Source: Acidobacteriota bacterium (lineage in GTDB: Bacteria; Acidobacteriota; Vicinamibacteria; Vicinamibacterales; UBA2999). From it: a stretch of 29,902 nt of DNA. Position 1 is the stretch's first letter. Each line of letters opens with the position of its first letter. The notes beneath the pieces were generated by a model, which made no database searches, was not told the origin of the DNA, and saw only the letters and a program-made list of their open reading frames with translations. Shown in pieces: positions 1 to 10,133 of this stretch. A program made the translations under genes and the position numbers. The stretch covers positions 1 through 29,902 of the forward strand of contig CANIBQ010000060.1 of the NCBI GenBank assembly GCA_947465645.1. Reading direction: 5' to 3'.

Positions 1-1185
1 GGTGGCGGTCGCGGTGCACGCCGAGTTCTGGCCCGGCTCGACGATCGACGGATCGCACTGCGCGTTCACGCTGAACGTCGGATTCCGGTTCGGCGCGGGC
101 GCGGCCACGACCGGCGCCGGCACTTCGCGGATCACTTCGCGAACGACCGGTTCTGGCGGAGGCGGCGCCACGTAGGTCTTCGTGCCCGGGTGCCAGCCGA
201 TACGGATGTCCCAACCCCACGGATGCTGCTCGAAGGTCCGTCCACCGATCGTCCGTTCACCGGTCGCGAAGCTGTAGTTGACGCCGGAGTGGATGAAGAA
301 GCCACCGGCCGCCTGCCACACGCCACCGATCTTGAACATCGTCGGATCGCGGATCGGACTGGTGGTCGGCGCGACGCTGCCGTCCTCAGCCACGAACGGC
401 CCGGCAGGATCCCACGTGATCGTGTCCTGGTCGAACACGAACTCGCCGTGCCACTCGACCAGCGCGCGAATCGGGCTGCGCGTCGGGAAGCTGGCGCCGA
501 GACCCCAGGCCATCCCGTCGGAGACGCTGAATTCCTTCGGGTCCCCCCGCAGTCTGCCGCCAGCCATGCTCGTCACCTCGACGTTGCCACCGAGTTCGCG
601 GCTGGCGACGAGATCGACGATGCCGGTGATGTCATTGGTGCTCGCCCACGAATTCCCCGAGGGGAACTGGATGGCGAAACGCGGTGCGAGGCTGAAGGCA
701 TCGCCTCGCGCCTGGGAGATCAGGCTCCACTTCGCACCGACCACGGTCGGTCCCCCAATCGTCTTCGACCATTGCCCCGCAACGTACGGATAGTCGTAGA
801 CGAGGCCACCGAAGGCGCGATCCTCTGGCACGAAGTTCGGCCGCATGTTGCGATCGATCCGCGCCAGGTTCCATGAGGCGAACAGCTCAACCCGTTCGCC
901 GACGCCAACGGCACCGGTTACGCCGATCAGGGAGATATCAGTGAAGCCCTGCCGCCGATCGAAGTTGGCGCGGTAGACGCTTCCCGAAAAACTTCCCTTG
1001 GGCAATGTTTCCGCGGTGGGAACGAACCAGAGACCCGTGTCGCCGAAGTTCGTGGGCAGCGCCGGGCGGTTCGGCCCGGTGGCTGTCGGAGTGGTCGTCC
1101 GGCCGCTCTCGGCGGCCGGGGTCTGGGCGCCGGCTGGGGCCGCAACCATCGCGGCAAGCAGCAGCGCACTAGCAAATATTCGCAC
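1..1185 (-). CDS. Outer-membrane beta-barrel protein, 3' end cut by window edge
   Basis: The frame is open for 395 codons from a GTG at 1185 to the first base of the window, so the C-terminus is missing. The N-terminus (VRIFASALLLAAMVAAPAGA) is a Sec signal peptide with cleavage after AGAQ. Residues about 50-330 alternate polar and aromatic/hydrophobic strands (for example GLWFVPTAETLPKGSFSGS, FASWNLARIDRN, WGWDIRIGWHPG), as in an outer-membrane barrel. A proline/valine linker follows (APPPPEPVVREVIREVPAP), then a segment starting NPTFSVNAQCDPS with paired cysteines. Barrel plus proline linker suggests an OmpA-type protein whose peptidoglycan-binding domain lies outside the window; that is inference. 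No clear Shine-Dalgarno sequence precedes the GTG, but the signal peptide fixes the start well. It lies 56 bp downstream of the KGG-domain gene on the same strand. Confidence 0.8.
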   Translation of the reverse strand, partial: MRIFASALLLAAMVAAPAGAQTPAAESGRTTTPTATGPNRPALPTNFGDTGLWFVPTAETLPKGSFSGSVYRANFDRRQGFTDISLIGVTGAVGVGERVELFASWNLARIDRNMRPNFVPEDRAFGGLVYDYPYVAGQWSKTIGGPTVVGAKWSLISQARGDAFSLAPRFAIQFPSGNSWASTNDITGIVDLVASRELGGNVEVTSMAGGRLRGDPKEFSVSDGMAWGLGASFPTRSPIRALVEWHGEFVFDQDTITWDPAGPFVAEDGSVAPTTSPIRDPTMFKIGGVWQAAGGFFIHSGVNYSFATGERTIGGRTFEQHPWGWDIRIGWHPGTKTYVAPPPPEPVVREVIREVPAPVVAAPAPNRNPTFSVNAQCDPSIVEPGQNSACTATAT

Positions 1186-1241
1186 GTCGTTTCTCGCTTT
1201 GTCCGGTCGAAGTCGAAGGAAGTGGTCGAACGACTGAGTCG

Positions 1242-1502
1242 TCAGTCGACACGACCAAGCTCAATGCCGGAAACATGAGCCGATCCGGGAATCGAATTGA
1301 GGTCCACGGGACCGGGCAGTCGGCCACGGCCTCCGCGACTGATCTGACCGCCCTTGCGGCCTGCTGAACGCGCTTCATCAGGCGTCCATTCGTGCGCGGT
1401 GCCCTTCTCATGGGCGGCGCGGCCACCCTTGCTGGCGATTTCGCGCTGCTTTTCAATCGACATCGAGGCAAATCCGCGGCGTTCTTTTCTGACTCCGTCC
1501 AC
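1242..1502 (-). CDS. KGG-domain general stress protein
   Basis: An 86-residue basic, hydrophilic protein. Residues about 8-55 carry the signature of the KGG (stress-induced acidophilic repeat) family: GFASM...KQREIASKGG, RAAHEKGTAHEWTPDEA and AGRKGG, that is two KGG motifs with a central AHEKGTAHEW. Relatives such as E. coli YciG are small cytoplasmic proteins induced in stationary phase or stress; the molecular role is poorly defined. The C-terminal 30 residues (PGPVDLNSIPGSAHVSG...) are not part of the motif. The GTG start at 1502 is supported by AGGAGG at 1509-1514, six bases upstream, one of the few strong ribosome-binding sites in the window. It could be cotranscribed with the outer-membrane gene below it. 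Confidence 0.85.
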   Translation of the reverse strand: MDGVRKERRGFASMSIEKQREIASKGGRAAHEKGTAHEWTPDEARSAGRKGGQISRGGRGRLPGPVDLNSIPGSAHVSGIELGRVD

Positions 1503-1719
1503 AGCACTCCTCCTGGTTTCCCGTGTCTACCAAACAACGCCGTAGCGGCGTCATGCGCCGCTGGGCTGTGGACTCGAGTAACAAGGTCTGTGCCGAGATG
1601 GAGGGCGAGCCAATCTGCCTAAGTTGTTGAATCCACTGGCAACTTCCTAGCCGGCACCGTGGGCGTCTGACGCAGAACCCTACAGTCGAGGTTATATTCC
1701 GTACAAATCCCAACTGGGT
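1503..1719. other. Divergent intergenic region without a gene
   Basis: This spacer separates the minus-strand KGG gene from plus-strand yggX. I see no supported coding frame in it. It contains a small perfect hairpin (ACGCCG, loop TAG, CGGCGT, 1537-1551) and an AT-rich patch with TATATT at 1693-1698 that could be a -10 element but has no recognisable -35 partner. Confidence 0.4.
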
Positions 1720-1725
1720 TACCAT
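1720..1725 (+). promoter_or_regulatory. Candidate -10 (TACCAT), leaderless yggX start
   Basis: TACCAT ends six bases before the ATG at 1732, the spacing that recurs before many starts in this window. It would place +1 on the A of that ATG. No convincing -35 is visible. It is the main argument for the upstream yggX start. Confidence 0.35.
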
Positions 1726-1731
1726 CGCTGC

Positions 1732-2058
1732 ATGGACGAATGCGCAACGCCAGCCCCGACCCTGGCCCCGGCCGGCGACAAGAGCAACCACATGGTACAT
1801 TGCGTGAAGTTTCAGAAGGAACTGCCCGGACTCGATAGCCCGCCATGGCCGGGCGAGCTGGGACAGCGCGTGTACGACAGCGTATCGGCGCAGGCGTGGA
1901 AATTGTGGGAAGAGCGGATGAAGATGATCCTCAACGAGTACCGCCTGATGCCCTGGCAGAAGGAAGCCCAGGAACTGATCGCGAAGCAGATGGAGGATTT
2001 CTTCTTCGGCGAAGGCGCCGCGCTGCCTCCTGGCTACGTACCCCAGCAAACTAAATAA
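1732..2058 (+). CDS. yggX: Fe(2+)-trafficking / oxidative damage protection protein YggX
   Basis: The core from residue 21 on (MVHCVKFQKELPGLD...PWPGELGQRVYDSVS...AWKLWEERMKMILNE...PGYVP) matches the YggX family, a small cytosolic protein of about 90 residues. It is implicated in labile iron handling and protection of Fe-S clusters from oxidation. The conserved N-terminal cysteine (MVHC), the PGELG turn and the C-terminal GYxP are all present. Two starts are possible. ATG 1792 matches the family length, but no ribosome-binding site precedes it. ATG 1732 adds 20 residues and has TACCAT six bases upstream, which fits leaderless initiation. The stop overlaps that of the convergent ATP-grasp gene by 8 bp. 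Confidence 0.9.
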   Translation: MDECATPAPTLAPAGDKSNHMVHCVKFQKELPGLDSPPWPGELGQRVYDSVSAQAWKLWEERMKMILNEYRLMPWQKEAQELIAKQMEDFFFGEGAALPPGYVPQQTK

Positions 2059-3358
2059 CCGCAACCTCTCGATCGATGGCGAACTGCAGGCGGGCGTGGG
2101 CATCGCGCAGTGCCCGGTCGACCGCGTCGGCGTCCACACCACGCGCAAAGACAAATCCGAGGTAGCTCCTTCCCTCCGGCAACGGCACGAGCATGGTGTC
2201 GGGCTTTGCCGTGATCTGAATCTCCGCCACCCCCGGTACCGCGCACGCCTCCCCCATCCCGTCAACGCCCCGGTAGATGCCCCGCTTCGGAATCGGGATC
2301 ATCATCACGCCCGACGCCTGGCGCTCACGCTCGAACCTCGAGACGTCTTCGCCGACCGCGTGACGCAGGAGGAGTTCTTCGAGCGATACCAGGGCGTCAG
2401 TGAAACGAAGCACTTTTGAGCAGAGCCCGCCGATTGGCCGGGCCGCAACTTCCAGCACATAGACCGGCGGGGCCGAAGGACCCGCCCTACCGGACATATC
2501 GACACGACACTCGGCATGCACGGGACCGTGATGAAGCCCGAGTGCGGCAATCGCCGCGCGAACGGCTTCGACGATGCGCTGCTGTGTCTCCTGTGAAGCG
2601 CGCGACGGCGTGAGGTAGATGGTTTCTTCGAAGAATGGACCGTCCAGCGGATCCGGCTTGTCGAAGATGGCCAGCAGGCGGAACTCGCCGTGGTCCAGCA
2701 GGCCCTCGACCGCGAACTCGGCGCCGGGTATGAACGACTCGATCATCGCGACCTGGTGCGCCGTGTCGCGCTCGACCTGCACGTCGCGTGCATCGAGAAG
2801 CCGCCGCAGTCGATCGAAGGCGGCGACGAACCCCGCGGCATCGTCCACTCGCATCACGCCGCGGCTACCCGACAAGGCAAGCGGCTTGATGACCGCGGGA
2901 TAGGTCACGTGACGCGCGAGCTCGTACGCGTCGCGGTCCACCGGCACGGGTTGGAACCAGGGCGTCGGTAATCCAGCGGCCTCGAACGCGCGGCGGGTCG
3001 CCAGCTTGTTGCGGCTGGCGGCGGCCGCCTCGGGCGAATGGCCCGGCAGGCCGAACGCGGCAGCCGCGTGCGCGGCGACGATCGTGGGCCGATCGCCGAC
3101 GGCCAGAATGCCGTCCGGCGGCGCATCCGGAAAGGCCGACACGATCGCGGCCACCGACCGCTCCTCGTCGTGGAAGCGGATCGGGATCGCCTGGTCCCAC
3201 CACGGATCCTCGAGCCGGTCGCAGCGGTCGCTGGCGAAGACAAGCTCCACCCCCACCTTCCGCGCGGCCTCGCCGAATGAACGGATCTGGTAACCCGTGG
3301 TCGTCGCCAGCAGGAGAACCTTCAGAGTTGCCCCATCGGCTCGGCGCAGCAATACCAC
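2051..3358 (-). CDS. ATP-grasp ligase paired with the CCAEP radical SAM enzyme
   Basis: About 425-435 residues. A Rossmann-like preATP-grasp domain at the start (KVLLLATTTGYQIRSFGEAA) is followed by the lid (AVIKPLALSGSRGV) and the metal/nucleotide region (YVLEVAARPIGGLCSKVLRF), the order seen in the ATP-grasp_4 / carboxylate-amine ligase group. The C-terminal 100 residues (GVMMIPIPKRGIYRGVDG...) resemble the C-terminal domain of L-amino-acid ligase-type enzymes. Such enzymes activate a carboxylate as an acyl phosphate and join it to an amine or thiol; the substrate cannot be read here. The start is uncertain. GTG 3358 and TTG 3352 lie inside the upstream gene, while family-like sequence begins at a CTG (3325) that overlaps the upstream TGA. 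Translational coupling to the radical SAM gene is therefore likely. Confidence 0.85.
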   Translation of the reverse strand: MVLLRRADGATLKVLLLATTTGYQIRSFGEAARKVGVELVFASDRCDRLEDPWWDQAIPIRFHDEERSVAAIVSAFPDAPPDGILAVGDRPTIVAAHAAAAFGLPGHSPEAAAASRNKLATRRAFEAAGLPTPWFQPVPVDRDAYELARHVTYPAVIKPLALSGSRGVMRVDDAAGFVAAFDRLRRLLDARDVQVERDTAHQVAMIESFIPGAEFAVEGLLDHGEFRLLAIFDKPDPLDGPFFEETIYLTPSRASQETQQRIVEAVRAAIAALGLHHGPVHAECRVDMSGRAGPSAPPVYVLEVAARPIGGLCSKVLRFTDALVSLEELLLRHAVGEDVSRFERERQASGVMMIPIPKRGIYRGVDGMGEACAVPGVAEIQITAKPDTMLVPLPEGRSYLGFVFARGVDADAVDRALRDAHARLQFAIDREVAVI

Positions 3359-4743
3359 GGCTCGGTCACCCTCGGCCCGGCGGTGCTCTTGCGGTGAAGG
3401 CGCGGCGCGGACGAAAGGCCGCGCGACTCGTCCGCACGCGCCGCGATGGCGTCGAACACGTCGGCGCGCGGTGCGTCTGCCATGTCGCGCACGGCGCGCA
3501 TCACCGCGTCGTGCAGCGCGTCAACCCGCGCGTCGGGGTGCCGCCACGGCCAGGTGAGTGATGTCGGATCGAACGGCTCGACGACGGCGGCGACGTCCGG
3601 GAGCTCGAGCAGCGGCGATTCGGCGGTCACGAGCAGGCGGATGGCCAACTGGATGGGCGCGACGTCTTCAACGAGATTCAGCGCGAAGAGCTCGTCGAGC
3701 AGCTCCACATACCCCTCGAGGGTCGTCCACGGCGTGAAGGGGATGAACGTCGGCGTCAGTCGAATCCCCGCCTCGCGGCACAACGCCACGGCCCACGCGA
3801 AGTCCGCGCGCGTATGTCCTTTTCTGAACCTGACCAGCACCTCGTCGTCAATCGACTCAACGGCGCTCGTGATGAACAGGCAGCCGGTGTCGCGCAGCCC
3901 GGCGAGCATCTCCGCGTGGTCGAGCAGATGCTCGATCTTGATCGTGGCGTCGTAGGTGACGCCGGGACACTCGCGCGCCAGGCGCTGCACCAGGCGGAGC
4001 GCGTGTGTCGGCGCATTCAGAAAGTCAGGATCGCCAAAGGAGATGTGCTGCGCGCCGGCGGCCACCTGCGCCCGGATATCGTCGATGACGATGTCAATCG
4101 GGACGACACGGAACTGGCCCTGGTAGACCGGCACGATTGGACAATGCCGGCAGAGATGCTTGCAGCCGCGCGTCGCGTCAGTACTCCCCATCACCCGCAG
4201 CGATCCGTCCGGCATCTGAAGGGACGCGTATCGATCGAGCGCCGACAGCGACGACCGATCTGGCTGGATGAAGGCGAGTCTCGCGAGGCGCGGCGCGGAC
4301 CCTTGCCTCTCGACGCTGCTCGGGGCAACCCTGAGAGGGTCGAAGGGTTGCGGTCCGCGAGGGGAGCCATGCAGACTCGCCTCGCATTCTTCGACCAACG
4401 TCACGAGATCCTGCTCCGCTTCCGGCCCCAGCACATCGTGCACCCCGCGCTCGCGCAGCCAGCCGGCGTTGAGCGGCGCGTACAGACCGTACGCGCAGAG
4501 CCTCGCGGTTGGGTTGACCCGGCGTACCCGTTCGATCAGGGGCGCGGCCATCCGGGTCGCCGTGTGCATCGGCAGGTAGAACGCGATCATCGAAGCGGCG
4601 GCGATCCGGCTATCGTCGAGCGGCTCTCGCGACGTGTCTGCGCAGTCGACGTGAACGCCCGCCCGCCGGAGCCATGCCGCCGGCGACGCGAGGCCGAACG
4701 GCTGGCGACCGAGGTCGTATGTGGAGACGAGCAGAGCACGCAC
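3322..4743 (-). CDS. CCAEP-tail radical SAM protein
   Basis: 473 residues from the GTG at 4743. Residues 1 to about 120 (STYDLGRQPFGLASPAAWL...GVHVDCADTS...FYLPMHTATRM) look like a cobalamin-binding-type N-terminal domain. The radical SAM cluster motif is C194-x3-C198-x2-C201 (TRGCKHLCRHCPIVPVYQGQ), followed by barrel elements including HISFGDPDFLN and ATIKIEHLL. The protein ends CCAEPMGQL, cysteines 465 and 466. This matches the family I know as CUAEP/CCAEP-tail radical SAM (seleno)proteins, in which some members have selenocysteine at the second position; here both codons are TGC. The reaction is unknown. It is followed by an overlapping ATP-grasp gene and is divergent from a peptide transporter. 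No usable Shine-Dalgarno is present: AAGGA lies only one base from GTG. GATAAT six bases upstream suggests a leaderless mRNA. Confidence 0.85.
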   Translation of the reverse strand: MRALLVSTYDLGRQPFGLASPAAWLRRAGVHVDCADTSREPLDDSRIAAASMIAFYLPMHTATRMAAPLIERVRRVNPTARLCAYGLYAPLNAGWLRERGVHDVLGPEAEQDLVTLVEECEASLHGSPRGPQPFDPLRVAPSSVERQGSAPRLARLAFIQPDRSSLSALDRYASLQMPDGSLRVMGSTDATRGCKHLCRHCPIVPVYQGQFRVVPIDIVIDDIRAQVAAGAQHISFGDPDFLNAPTHALRLVQRLARECPGVTYDATIKIEHLLDHAEMLAGLRDTGCLFITSAVESIDDEVLVRFRKGHTRADFAWAVALCREAGIRLTPTFIPFTPWTTLEGYVELLDELFALNLVEDVAPIQLAIRLLVTAESPLLELPDVAAVVEPFDPTSLTWPWRHPDARVDALHDAVMRAVRDMADAPRADVFDAIAARADESRGLSSAPRLHRKSTAGPRVTEPWYCCAEPMGQL

Positions 4744-4749
4744 GTCCTT

Positions 4750-4755
4750 ATTATC
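4750..4755 (-). promoter_or_regulatory. Candidate -10 (GATAAT) for the radical SAM gene
   Basis: On the minus strand GATAAT (5 of 6 to consensus) ends six bases before the GTG at 4743, predicting +1 at or next to the start codon. The -35 position reads CGGCAA and is weak. Confidence 0.4.
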
Positions 4756-4767
4756 CCGGTTCCGCGC

Positions 4768-4773
4768 TATCCT
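4768..4773 (+). promoter_or_regulatory. Candidate -10 (TATCCT) for the peptide transporter operon
   Basis: TATCCT ends six bases before the ATG at 4780. With the minus-strand GATAAT at 4750-4755 it forms two divergent -10 elements inside a 36-bp spacer, both at the same distance from their start codons. A TATTAT at 4749-4754 is an alternative plus-strand -10. Confidence 0.4.
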
Positions 4774-4779
4774 TGCCGC

Positions 4780-6273
<1,494 letters not shown>

Positions 6274-6276
6274 GAC

Positions 6277-7088
6277 ATGGCGTTAGAGAAATACAAAGAG
6301 AAGCGTAACTTCAAGGAATCACCAGAGCCGGCCGGCGACACGAAGCTCGCCGCCGAGCGCGCGCGCAAGATCACAGGGCAGAAGCCGCGCTTCTTCTGCG
6401 TCCAGAAGCACCTCGCCAGCCACCTCCACTACGACGTACGGCTCGAACATGAGGGCGTCCTGCTCTCGTGGGCGGTGCCGAAGGGCCCATCGCTCGATCC
6501 GAAGACCAAGCGCCTCGCGATGCACGTCGAGGATCATCCGATCGAGTACGGCGAGTTCGAAGGCGTCATCCCCTCCGGGTACGGCGCCGGGATCGTCATG
6601 TTGTGGGACCAGGGGACGTGGACGCCTGAGGTCGAGGATGTGGATGCGGCCCTGAAGAAGGGCGACCTGAAATTCACGCTCGACGGATATAAATTGAAAG
6701 GGTCGTGGGTGCTGGTGCGGACCAAGGGTGCGTGGGCCGGCGGCGGCGACCGGTCGTGGCTGCTGATCAAGCACCGCGACGACTGGGCCGGAGAGGTGGA
6801 CATCACGGAGTTCGCGCCGCTGAGCGTGAAGGACGGCGGCGACTTTGCGGACATCCTTGCCCAGGACAATCCCGACGTCTGGCGATCGAACCGGCCGGCC
6901 AAGGGCGGCGAGACCGGGGCGATGTTCGGGACGATCATCGCCCGCGCGCTCGAGATGAAACACGGTGCGACGGCGCGGGGTGCGAAATCGGCAACCAGTA
7001 GGGCGGGGTCCGCCAAGCCGACCTGCCAGGCCACGAAGACCACTCTGACCCGCCGGGCGTCAACAAAGACGACAGGGACGAAGAAACG

Positions 7089-7092
<4 letters not shown>
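6277..7092 (+). CDS. Stand-alone LigD-type DNA 3'-phosphoesterase
   Basis: 271 residues. Residues about 38-180 match the 3'-phosphoesterase module of the non-homologous end-joining ligase LigD, a metal-dependent enzyme that trims 3'-phosphates and ribonucleotides from DNA ends. The catalytic set described for Pseudomonas LigD is intact with the same spacing: H45, H51, D53 and R55 in QKHLASHLHYDVRL, and H87 and Y91 in EDHPIEY. The core WAVPKGPSLDP and the FEGVIPSGYGAG turn are also present. No ligase or polymerase domain is attached and no Ku gene is in the window. The C-terminal 45 residues form a low-complexity K/T/A/R-rich tail that could bind DNA (inference). The gene starts three bases after the transporter stop and overlaps the next gene by four bases, so it is cotranslated with peptide-uptake genes. 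Confidence 0.9.
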
Positions 7093-8795
<1,703 letters not shown>

Positions 8796-8944
8796 TACTT
8801 CTCGCGCGAACATAGGGCTTATGAACCGCGAGATCTCCGAGTCCTACCGTTACATCGTGCGGTCGCCGGACGTACGAGGCCGCAACGCTCGCGGTACACC
8901 TCGAACAACCGTGCGGCGTTGACGTGCATGTAGTTTATGAGATT

Positions 8945-8980
8945 TTGACATCATGATGCCACGTGTATAGCATCATGGTG
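8945..8980 (+). promoter_or_regulatory. vapB promoter with paired operator repeats, leaderless
   Basis: A consensus -35 TTGACA (8945-8950) and -10 TAGCAT (8968-8973) are separated by 17 bp. Six further bases lead to the GTG start at 8980, so the transcript probably begins at the start codon. Two copies of CATCATGRTG (8949-8958, a perfect palindrome, and 8971-8980) lie 22 bp apart, two helical turns. One overlaps the -35 and the other the -10/+1, as expected for binding sites of the antitoxin that represses its own operon. The remaining spacer (8796-8944) shows nothing else I can support. Confidence 0.65.
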
Positions 8981-9228
8981 TGCGTACGACTATCACGCTC
9001 GACGACGACGTGGCGGCGAAACTGCGATCATTGGCGCGGCGGTCCGGACAGGCCTTTCGCGAGGTCGTGAACGACGTGTTGCGCCGTGGCCTGGCGCGCC
9101 CCGCCGCCGCCGCAGGCCGCGAGTCCTTCCACGTCGCCGCACGGGACCTCGGCGCACGGCGTCCGGGTGTGAGCCTCGACAACATCGCGGAACTGATCGA
9201 TCAAGTCGAGGGCCCCCTCGCTCGATGA
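8980..9228 (+). CDS. vapB: VapB-like ribbon-helix-helix antitoxin
   Basis: 82 residues. The N-terminus (RTTITLDDDVAAKLRSLAR) is a ribbon-helix-helix DNA-binding domain: a beta strand of alternating residues and then helices, with RSGQAFREVVNDVLRRGL as the second helix. The C-terminal part (GVSLDNIAELIDQVEG) would wrap the toxin. Such antitoxins neutralise their PIN-domain partner and, with it, repress the operon. The GTG at 8980 has no Shine-Dalgarno sequence; a near-consensus promoter six bases upstream implies a leaderless message. The stop overlaps the toxin start (ATGA at 9225-9228), the usual coupled arrangement. Confidence 0.88.
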   Translation: MRTTITLDDDVAAKLRSLARRSGQAFREVVNDVLRRGLARPAAAAGRESFHVAARDLGARRPGVSLDNIAELIDQVEGPLAR

Positions 9229-9659
9229 TTCTCGTCGACGCAAACCTGCTCCTGTACGCGTACGACCCGCGCGCCACCGAGCACCCCCGCAGCAAGCGCT
9301 GGCTCGAAGCCGCGCTGTCAGGGCGACCGCTGGTGCGATTTGCCTGGCTCTCGCTCTGGGCCTTCCTCCGGATATCGACGAATCCCCGTGTCTTCGAGCG
9401 TCCACTGACGATGGCGGAAGCCGAGGCTGCGGTGGCCGCCTGGCTCGCGCAGCCGGCGGCCGGCGTCCTCGACCCTGGCGAACGACACTGGGAAATCCTG
9501 CGTACGCTCACCCGGGACGGCCAGACGTCGGGGCCCCTGGTCATGGACGCGGCATTGGCTGCGATTGCCATCGAGCACGGTGCGATGCTCTGCACAACGG
9601 ACCGCGATTTCGCACGGTTTGACGGACTGAAGTGGGAGAACCCGCTCACGCAGCCCTGA
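9225..9659 (+). CDS. vapC: VapC-family PIN-domain ribonuclease toxin
   Basis: 144 residues, a typical VapC length. PIN-domain acidic residues that coordinate magnesium are D5 (MILVDANLLLYAYD), D108 (PLVMDAALAA) and D126/D128 (TTDRDFARF). The segments LWAFLRISTNPRVF, GERHW and FDGLKWENPL place it in the group of mycobacterial-type VapC toxins. In this group the second acidic position of classical PIN domains is not obvious, and WAFLR stands where ExLR is often found. VapC toxins cleave tRNA or rRNA when freed from VapB. The last 14 bp overlap the convergent TIG-domain gene, whose own C-terminus seems truncated at this point. Confidence 0.9.
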   Translation: MILVDANLLLYAYDPRATEHPRSKRWLEAALSGRPLVRFAWLSLWAFLRISTNPRVFERPLTMAEAEAAVAAWLAQPAAGVLDPGERHWEILRTLTRDGQTSGPLVMDAALAAIAIEHGAMLCTTDRDFARFDGLKWENPLTQP

Positions 9660-10053
9660 ACGGACCGGGCGCAGATGCGCCGGCGACGGTCGTGATGTAG
9701 CCGGGCGGGATGTCGTTGAGCCCTGGCGGCACGTAGAGATATCGGCTGTAGGACGCGGTGCCATCCGCCGCAACCAGCGCGATGACGACGTACCCGTTGT
9801 CGTGCGCCGCCATGCGCAGCTCGATGATGGAATCAGTCTGAGAAAGGGGTGTGACGACCTTGCCGTCGATGCGGACCGTGACCCCGCTGAGCGCGGACCC
9901 GGCGACGGTCACAATCGTGCCGCCCGCAATGGGGCCCTGCGACGGCGACAGCGCGGCGACGTGCGACGCCGGCCTGATCGGCCGGATCGGCGCCTGTTGC
10001 GCAAGCGCGAGGCTCGACAGGGCGAGCCAGCAACACATCGTCCGCAGCAGCAT
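9646..10053 (-). CDS. Secreted IPT/TIG-domain protein, probably truncated
   Basis: 135 residues from the ATG at 10053, chosen because GGAGG (10058-10062) lies four bases upstream and the next residues, MLLRTMCCWLALSSLALAQQ, form a signal peptide. Residues about 35-110 are one IPT/TIG immunoglobulin-like domain (LSPSQGPIAGGTIVTVAGSALS...VRIDGKVV). The protein then reads PPGYITTVAGASAPGPFRAA and stops. PGxITTVAG is how NHL-propeller proteins with an upstream TIG domain commonly begin their repeats, so the propeller seems to be missing. The break coincides with the end of the neighbouring toxin gene. It may be a remnant of a longer gene; a short natural form cannot be excluded. Confidence 0.65.
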   Translation of the reverse strand: MLLRTMCCWLALSSLALAQQAPIRPIRPASHVAALSPSQGPIAGGTIVTVAGSALSGVTVRIDGKVVTPLSQTDSIIELRMAAHDNGYVVIALVAADGTASYSRYLYVPPGLNDIPPGYITTVAGASAPGPFRAA

Positions 10054-10133
10054 GCTTCCTCCGAGAGCGAAGGGCGACATCGCACATTATGCCCGGCCGC
10101 GTGGTCGCCGCGGCGTGGATTGTCTACTGGACG

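Noticed and set aside
190..876. Plus-strand 228-codon frame
   Set aside because: It is antisense to the outer-membrane protein, whose minus-strand translation shows a signal peptide and barrel-like strands.
1560..1650. Possible tRNA-like stretch on the minus strand (CTCGAGTCCAC)
   Set aside because: No acceptor stem, D-arm or anticodon arm can be paired around it.
4746..4750. AAGGA as ribosome-binding site of the radical SAM gene
   Set aside because: It is one base from the GTG, too close for Shine-Dalgarno pairing.
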